Positions 63,105 to 64,000 of a DNA stretch of 64,000 bases are shown piece by piece; positions within the stretch are counted from its first letter, which is position 1; every line of letters begins with the position of its first letter. The notes under the pieces were generated by a model. The model was not told the DNA's origin. It did no database searches and saw only the letters and a list, made by a program, of their open reading frames with translations. This DNA comes from Panopea generosa (lineage: Eukaryota; Mollusca; Bivalvia; Adapedonta; Hiatellidae): contig CM055903.1 in NCBI GenBank assembly GCA_029582155.1, positions 40,345,353 to 40,409,352 on the forward strand. The letters are read 5' to 3'. The position numbers and the translations under genes are program-made.

Positions 63105-64000
63105 CTTGCATTGCTAAACATGATTGAACCTCGTATTGTTAAACATAAACACTTTGATTCTCGCATTGTTAAACATAATACGATTGAACCTCGCATTGTT
63201 AAATATAATATGTTTTGAACCTCGCATTGTTAAACATAAAGTGCTTTGAACATCGCACTGTTAAACATAATATGCTTTGAACCTCGCATTGTTAAACAAA
63301 ATATGCTTTGAACCTCGATTGTTAAACATAATATGCGTTGAACCTCGCATTGTTAAACATAATATGCTTTGAAACTCGCAATGTTAAACATAATATGCGT
63401 TGAACCTCGCATTGTTAAACATAATATGTTTTGAACCTCTAATTGTTAAACATAAAGTGTTTTGAACCTCGCACTGTTAAACATAATATGCTTTGAACCG
63501 TACACTGTTAAACACAATATGCGTTGAACCACGCATTGTTTAACATAATATGCTTTGTACTACGCATTGTTAAACATAACATGCGTTGAACCTCGCATTG
63601 TTAAATATAATATGTTTTGAACCTCGCATGTTAAATATAATATGTTTTGAACCGAGCATTGTTAAATATAATATGCCTTGAACCTCGCAATGTTTAACAT
63701 AACATGTGTTGAACCTCGCAATGTTTAACATAACATGCTTTGAACCACGCATTGTTAAACATAACATGCTTTGAACCTTGCATTGTTAAACATAACATGT
63801 GTTGAACCTCGCAATGTTTAACATAGCATGCGTTGAACCTCGCATTGTTAAACATAACATGCGTTGAACCTTGCATTGTTAAACATAATATGCGTTGAAC
63901 CACGCATTGTTTAACATAACATGCGTTGAACCTCGCATTGTTAAACATAACATGCGTTGAACCACGCATTGTTAAACATAATATGCATTGAACTACGCAT
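63105..64000. repeat. 31-bp minisatellite running off the right edge
   Basis: About 29 imperfect units of approximately GAACCTCGCATTGTTAAACA plus TAATATGCTTT. Variants (CATGCG, TATGTT, CACGCA) are interspersed, with no obvious higher-order period. Minus-strand frames such as the 91-codon one are repeat artefacts. Confidence 0.95.

Noticed and set aside
63570..63969. Minus-strand frames repeating 'ARFNACYV'
   Set aside because: 31-bp minisatellite artefact.

Overview
This is a 64 kb stretch of AT-rich animal (eukaryotic) genomic DNA. Split genes with GT-AG introns, tRNA-derived SINEs, many short inverted-repeat DNA transposons and long tandem repeats all point to a metazoan. The contactin gene with an N-terminal C-type lectin domain, and repeats containing a 'GGCCATAACTC'-type core that I associate with bivalve genomes, suggest a lophotrochozoan, most likely a bivalve mollusc. 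That taxonomic call is inference; no species marker is present.

Protein-coding content is sparse and all three secure genes lie on the minus strand. (1) Positions 617-18567 hold the 5' half of a contactin-family cell-adhesion gene: a signal peptide, a C-type lectin domain split over four exons, then Ig1, Ig2 and Ig3. Ten coding exons with consistent intron phases are visible and the gene runs off the left edge. (2) Positions 33409-34752 hold an intronless 447-aa ORF with a HAD-like motif pattern and a TATA box about 190 bp upstream of its ATG. (3) Positions 52320-59063 hold an alpha-tubulin gene with seven coding exons. They add up to 449 residues plus the separately encoded initiator Met, exactly the length expected of an alpha-tubulin. 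A possible single exon at 28274-28540 (+) is unassigned, and 22.9-24.25 kb carries a broken CR1/L2-like reverse transcriptase.

The rest is repeat-driven. From about 35.7 to 52.1 kb there is an old tandem segmental duplication (unit A about 9.1 kb, unit B about 7.3 kb). Comparing the two units gives internal empty-site controls. Unit A carries a 1081-bp hAT-type element with a perfect 8-bp target duplication (CTACAAAC), and unit B has the uninterrupted site. Both units carry a foldback-like element built from 22-bp repeats. A 30-bp minisatellite that appears to have arisen inside a SINE has 3 copies in A and about 15 in B. In the contactin introns, two opposed copies of a CAGGGCT-ended transposon (10475-11553 and 13763-15253) flank contactin exons. 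One copy has a nested 402-bp element whose empty site is preserved in the other copy. A SINE at 15.9-17.16 kb is broken by two further insertions.

I saw no CRISPR array, rRNA or convincing functional tRNA gene. I did not find a clearly new multi-gene system. The most unusual items are the duplicated block with its TE time-stamps, the foldback element, the SINE-derived minisatellite and the little-characterised HAD-like gene.
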